A stretch of 9,034 bases of DNA, taken from the NCBI GenBank assembly GCA_945956975.1, contig CAMFKC010000057.1, forward strand, positions 1-9,034. Reading direction: 5' to 3'. Each line of letters begins with the position of its first letter. The stretch's first letter is position 1. Positions 6,847 to 9,034 of the stretch are shown here, piece by piece. The DNA comes from an uncultured Methylocystaceae bacterium (GTDB taxonomy: Bacteria > Pseudomonadota > Alphaproteobacteria > Rhizobiales > Beijerinckiaceae). The notes below the pieces were generated by a model. The model was given only the letters and a program-made list of their open reading frames with translations. It was not told where the DNA came from and made no database searches. A program made the position numbers and the translations under genes.

Positions 6847-6933
6847 TCAGCGACAGGCGCCGGTCGCCGCGGAGATGCAGCGGCGGACCTGGCGCCAGCG
6901 CGCCAGCGGCCGGCAAATGTGCATCGATTTCAT
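6847..6933 (-). CDS. Short Cys-containing leader peptide of the sulfonate operon, 28 aa
   Basis: On the - strand an ATG at 6933-6931 opens a 28-codon frame ending in TGA at 6849-6847. It begins MKSMHICRPLARWRQ and ends RRCISAATGACR; cysteines are at 7, 19 and 27 and six arginines are present. AAGGAAG (6938-6944) is a well-placed ribosome site. It is the first ORF after the AT-rich candidate promoter and 64 bases before the first full gene. A cysteine-rich uORF in front of a sulfur-uptake operon fits a leader peptide that senses charged tRNA-Cys, as described for polycysteine uORFs in mycobacteria. The Cys codons are dispersed rather than in a run, which is less classical. The peptide also has the hairpin CTGGCGC/GCGCCAG (6889-6906) in its coding RNA. 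Confidence 0.6.
   Translation of the reverse strand: MKSMHICRPLARWRQVRRCISAATGACR
6889..6906 (-). other. Perfect hairpin inside the leader ORF
   Basis: CTGGCGC (6900-6906 on the - strand) and GCGCCAG (6889-6895) form a perfect 7-bp stem with loop GCTG. It covers leader codons 10-15 and starts 6 bases after the first Cys codon (6913-6915). Such a stem could pause RNA polymerase or slow the leading ribosome. Confidence 0.4.
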
Positions 6934-6960
6934 GCGGCTTCCTTCGACAGCGTCGTCTTC

Positions 6961-6994
6961 AAAATTTATCAGTCTATCGTTTTGGTCAATAAAA
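6961..6994. promoter_or_regulatory. AT-rich divergent promoter and candidate operator
   Basis: The 334-base gap between the 77-aa gene and the Rrf2 gene is GC-rich except for this AT-rich island. It contains the inverted ends TTTAT (6965-6969) and ATAAA (6989-6993). On the - strand TTGACC (6984-6989) is a plausible -35, followed after 15 bases by TGATAAATT, an extended -10-like element. The same strand carries AAAACGATAGACT, which shares AAAnnnATAGAYT with a site at about 7641-7655. A repressor bound here would cover the promoter of the leftward operon, and the divergent Rrf2 protein is the obvious candidate. Bases 6995-7116, upstream of the Rrf2 start, show no clear element. Confidence 0.45.
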
Positions 6995-7116
6995 CAGGCC
7001 TGCTCTTTTTCCCGCGATTCAACGAACCGATTGCTCTTGAAGCGGCGGCCTGAAGTGAAAACGATCCGCTGTTGCGCGCCATTGGACTCGGCTGCCGCGT
7101 CGCGCTATGCCGCATC

Positions 7117-7569
7117 ATGCTGACCATGAAGGGCAAATACGGCCTCAAGGCCATGGTGCACCTCGCGCGACTGGCGCCGCAGGAACTCGCGGCCGGGCTC
7201 GACATCGCCGCGCAGAATCAGATTCCGAAGAAATTTCTCGATGCGATTCTCGCGCAGTTGCGCGAGGGCGGCATGGTCGAGGCCCGCAAAGGCAAGGGCG
7301 GCGGATACCGTCTCGCCCGCGCGCCGGGCAAAATCTCCGTGGGCGATATCGTGCGCACGCTCGACGGGCCTCTCGCGCCGATCCTCTGCGCCAGCCGGCG
7401 CGCCTACAAGCGCTGCACCGATTGCCGAGACCCGCGGACCTGCGAAGTGCGGCTCGCCATGACGGAAGCGCGCGATGCGATCGCTGCGGTTCTGGACGCG
7501 AAATCCCTGGCCGACATGGCCGCCGCGGGCGCTGGGCAGAAGAAGCCGCCGCCCGGCAAGGCCGGCTGA
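7117..7569 (+). CDS. Rrf2-family transcriptional regulator with four-cysteine cluster
   Basis: This 150-residue DNA-binding protein is of the IscR/RirA/NsrR/CymR superfamily. The N-terminal winged helix is clear: MKGKYGLKAMVHLA, then IPKKFLDAILAQLREGGMVE as recognition region, the wing RKGKGGGYRLARAP, and ISVGDIVRTLDGPLAP. A cysteine cluster follows at Cys91, Cys100, Cys103 and Cys109 (C-x8-C-x2-C-x5-C), the region that holds an Fe-S cluster in several relatives, so Fe-S, metal or thiol sensing is likely. Start 7117 (or ATG 7126) is chosen because the family begins at MKGKYG; a TTG at 7072 gives an unusual 15-residue extension. No Shine-Dalgarno is evident at any of them. The gene is divergent from the sulfonate operon and probably regulates it, and perhaps the sbp unit, according to sulfur, iron or redox state. 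Confidence 0.88.
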   Translation: MLTMKGKYGLKAMVHLARLAPQELAAGLDIAAQNQIPKKFLDAILAQLREGGMVEARKGKGGGYRLARAPGKISVGDIVRTLDGPLAPILCASRRAYKRCTDCRDPRTCEVRLAMTEARDAIAAVLDAKSLADMAAAGAGQKKPPPGKAG

Positions 7570-7593
7570 CGCGGGGCAATTCGACCGCGAGAA

Positions 7594-7617
7594 GGGAAAA
7601 AATTTTCCCGAACGGGA
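7594..7617. promoter_or_regulatory. Two overlapping palindromes after the Rrf2 gene
   Basis: GGGAAAA (7594-7600) and TTTTCCC (7603-7609) are a perfect palindrome with two central bases. TCCCG (7606-7610) and CGGGA (7613-7617) form a second one, also with AA in the middle, sharing the TCCC arm. Only one could form as RNA at a time. The pair lies 24 bases after the Rrf2 stop and about 100 bases before the next gene, so it may be a terminator remnant or a binding site for a dimeric regulator such as the Lrp protein encoded downstream. Confidence 0.4.
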
Positions 7618-7621
7618 TTCG

Positions 7622-7655
7622 TATAGAATGCCCTATCTATTAAATACATAGATTA
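7622..7655 (+). promoter_or_regulatory. Candidate promoter/operator of the sulfate-uptake unit
   Basis: This AT-rich patch in the 147-base gap (7570-7716) contains TATAGAAT (7622-7629, -10-like) and the perfect inverted repeat ATCTAT (7635-7640), spacer TAAATAC, ATAGAT (7648-7653). The right half shares AAAnnnATAGAYT with the divergent site at 6961-6994. No convincing -35 is seen. The likely reader is the Rrf2 or the Lrp protein of this window. Confidence 0.45.
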
Positions 7656-7716
7656 TCGACTTGAACGTCTAGCCGAGGCTGTGGACGATTGGGGCACGTT
7701 CAGGAGCCCATTCGCC

Positions 7717-7902
7717 ATGTCCGATCTCTCCTCACTTCACGCGCCGGTCGCGTTCAAGACGGCGCGCCTGCGTTCTGCGTTCGATATCGCCGCGCTGGTC
7801 GCCGTCGTGCTCGTCGTCGCGCTCGCGGCGCATCTGGCGAGCGTAAGGCCGTATTCCAGCGCGCCGGGCCACGCGGGCGCCGCGCAGGAGGGGCGACGCT
7901 GA
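7717..7902 (+). CDS. Small single-span membrane protein, 61 aa
   Basis: I do not recognise this protein. It has a short polar N-terminus (MSDLSSLHAPVAFKTARLRS), one strongly hydrophobic helix at about residues 22-40 (DIAALVAVVLVVALAAHLA) and a short polar, glycine/alanine-containing tail. Basic residues before the helix suggest an N-in orientation with the tail in the periplasm. ATG 7717 is preferred over the in-frame GTG at 7681 because AGGAG (7702-7706) is 10 bases upstream. The stop overlaps the next start as TGATG (7900-7904), so it is translationally coupled to the Lrp-type regulator. It might be an accessory protein of the sulfate transporter or a membrane partner of the regulator; neither is shown. 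Confidence 0.65.
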   Translation: MSDLSSLHAPVAFKTARLRSAFDIAALVAVVLVVALAAHLASVRPYSSAPGHAGAAQEGRR

Positions 7903-8390
7903 TGGCGCGCGGCCTCGACGACATCGACCGTCGGATCCTGCGCGAATTGCAGAACGACGCGACGCTGTCGATTGCGGATCTTGCAGCGCGCATCAACCTG
8001 TCGCAGACCCCGTGCTGGAAACGTATCCAGAAGCTGGAGGCGGGCGGCGCGATCGAGCGGCGCGTCGCCATCGTCAATCCGGATGCGCTCGGTCTCGGTC
8101 TCACTGTTCTCGTGGCGATCGAAGCCGGAGCGCATTCCGACGACTGGCTGCGCCGCTTCACCGAAAAAGCCAGGGCGATGCCCGAGGTGCTCGATCTCTA
8201 CCGCATGGCTGGCGAGACCGATTACGAATTGCGCGTCGTCGTCGCGGACATGCCGGCCTACGACGCGTTCTACAAGAAACTGATCGGCCTTGCGCCGCTG
8301 CGCAACGTCACCTCGCGCTTCGTGATGGAGCGCATCAAGTCGACGACCAATCTCCCGATCGTGCTCGATCGGGACCAGATCGCCGCCTGA
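7902..8390 (+). CDS. Lrp/AsnC-family regulator, DecR/CyuR (YbaO)-like
   Basis: This 162-residue regulator has the N-terminal helix-turn-helix (LDDIDRRILRELQNDATLSI, then ARINLSQTPCWKRIQKLEAG) and a C-terminal RAM ligand-binding domain. The strings TPCWKRIQKLE, MPEVLDLYRMAGETDYELRV, VADMPAYDAFYKKL and TSRFVMERIKSTTNLPI closely follow, from memory, E. coli DecR/CyuR (YbaO), a cysteine-responsive activator of cysteine catabolism. Cysteine or a related sulfur amino acid is therefore a reasonable effector. AGGAGGGG (7886-7893) is a strong ribosome site and the ATG overlaps the previous stop by one base. It lies 66 bases upstream of the sulfate-binding protein gene, so it may tune sulfate import to the cysteine pool. 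Sensing of another amino acid cannot be excluded. Confidence 0.88.
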   Translation: MARGLDDIDRRILRELQNDATLSIADLAARINLSQTPCWKRIQKLEAGGAIERRVAIVNPDALGLGLTVLVAIEAGAHSDDWLRRFTEKARAMPEVLDLYRMAGETDYELRVVVADMPAYDAFYKKLIGLAPLRNVTSRFVMERIKSTTNLPIVLDRDQIAA

Positions 8391-8456
8391 CCTCGGCCGT
8401 CGCCTTCATAGCGTCGCTGCGATCACACGCTGCCATATCCTTCGAGAGGACAAGTC

Positions 8457-9034
8457 ATGACCACACGTTTCCGCCTTGCTTCGCTGCGCCGTGCAGCGCC
8501 GGTTTTCCTGGCGCTCGTCGCCGTCTCCAGCGGAGCCTTCGCGCAGCAGAAGCTGCTCAACGTCTCCTACGATCCCACGCGCGAGCTCTACAAGGCGATC
8601 AATCCGGCTTTTGCCGCCGACTGGAAGACGAAGACCGGCGAGACCGTCGAAATCCAGGCCTCGCACTCCGGTTCGGGCGCACAGGCGCGTGCGGTCATTG
8701 ATGGGTTGCAGGCCGATGTCGTGACTCTCGCGCTCGCCGCCGACATCGACGCCATCGTGACGCGGTCGGGCAAGATTGCGCCGGACTGGCAGAAGCGGCT
8801 GCCGGACAATGCCTCCCCCTATACGTCGACGATCGTTCTGCTCGTGCGCAAGGGCAACCCGAAAGGCATCAGGGACTGGGACGACCTCGTGAAGCCCGGC
8901 GTCGCGGTCATCACGCCCAATCCGAAGACTTCGGGCGGCGCGCGCTGGAACTATCTGGCGGCCTGGAGCTATGCCGCCAAGAAATTCGGCGGCGATGAAG
9001 CCAAGGTGAAGGATTTCGTGAAGGCCATCTACAA
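8457..9034 (+). CDS. sbp: Periplasmic sulfate-binding protein, 3'-truncated
   Basis: The frame is open from ATG 8457 to the window end (192 residues seen; the family is about 330-345). The N-terminus is a Sec signal peptide with a basic start, hydrophobic core and AFA-Q cleavage after residue 29. Mature-protein signatures of Sbp/CysP are NVSYDPTRELY (35-45), SHSGSGAQARAVIDGLQAD, DVVTLALAADIDAI and NPKTSGGARWNYLAAW (155-170). Sulfate-contact positions known in Salmonella Sbp correspond to Asp39, Ser73 and Ser159-Gly160-Gly161, all kept. SHSGSGAQ and LALAAD differ slightly from the usual SHGGSGKQ and LALAYD. AGAGGA (8445-8450) is a good ribosome site. It should capture sulfate (or thiosulfate) for a CysTWA transporter expected downstream. 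Confidence 0.93.
   Translation, partial: MTTRFRLASLRRAAPVFLALVAVSSGAFAQQKLLNVSYDPTRELYKAINPAFAADWKTKTGETVEIQASHSGSGAQARAVIDGLQADVVTLALAADIDAIVTRSGKIAPDWQKRLPDNASPYTSTIVLLVRKGNPKGIRDWDDLVKPGVAVITPNPKTSGGARWNYLAAWSYAAKKFGGDEAKVKDFVKAIY

Noticed and set aside
7072..7116. TTG start giving the Rrf2 protein 15 extra N-terminal residues
   Set aside because: The family starts at the MKGKYG segment; the extension is atypical and has no ribosome site, so 7117 or 7126 is preferred.
7628..7651. Seven-codon frame (MPYLLNT) in front of the 61-aa gene as a leader peptide
   Set aside because: No ribosome site, and it lies within the AT-rich inverted repeat that is better explained as promoter/operator DNA.
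1..9034. CRISPR arrays, tRNA/rRNA genes, insertion sequences or phage genes
   Set aside because: No spaced direct repeats, no tRNA-like cloverleaf, and no transposase, integrase or terminal inverted repeats were seen; the window looks like resident chromosomal sulfur and carbon metabolism.

Overview
The window is GC-rich and densely coded, and its codon use and gene content fit an alphaproteobacterium, most likely of the order Hyphomicrobiales (Rhizobiales). This assignment is inferred from gene style only. Most of the sequence serves sulfur acquisition, with a separate small catabolic cluster at the left end.

Left part (1-2780, + strand): the 3' end of a SAF-domain oxidoreductase of the 'predicted homoserine dehydrogenase' type (COG4091), a 128-residue VOC/glyoxalase-fold protein, and a DctA-family secondary carrier. 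The carrier lacks the substrate-binding arginine normally found in its last helix. A perfect 12-bp hairpin (2880-2911) separates it from the convergent operon on its right.

Middle part (2919-6933, - strand): one apparent operon, read right to left. It holds a 28-codon Cys-containing leader ORF, an unrecognised 77-residue protein, SsuA-type binding protein, SsuC-type permease, SsuB-type ATPase, and a TauD/TfdA-family Fe(II)/2-oxoglutarate dioxygenase. The likely job is to import an organosulfonate or sulfate ester and release its sulfur oxidatively inside the cell. No flavin monooxygenase (SsuD) is present here, so the dioxygenase is the probable desulfurising enzyme.

Right part (7117-9034, + strand): an Rrf2-family regulator with a four-cysteine cluster, divergent from the operon. 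Then come a 61-residue single-span membrane protein, an Lrp/AsnC regulator that closely resembles the cysteine-responsive DecR/CyuR (YbaO) type, and the start of a periplasmic sulfate-binding protein whose gene runs off the window. A CysT-CysW-CysA transporter probably follows.

The unifying observation is layered sulfur control. Three possible sensors of cysteine or sulfur status lie within about 1.5 kb: the Cys-rich leader peptide with alternative RNA pairings, the Cys-cluster Rrf2 protein, and the DecR-like Lrp protein. AT-rich sites sharing AAAnnnATAGAYT precede both transcription units (about 6965-6993 and 7635-7653) and are candidate operators. Functions are inferred from sequence reading alone; no searches were run.
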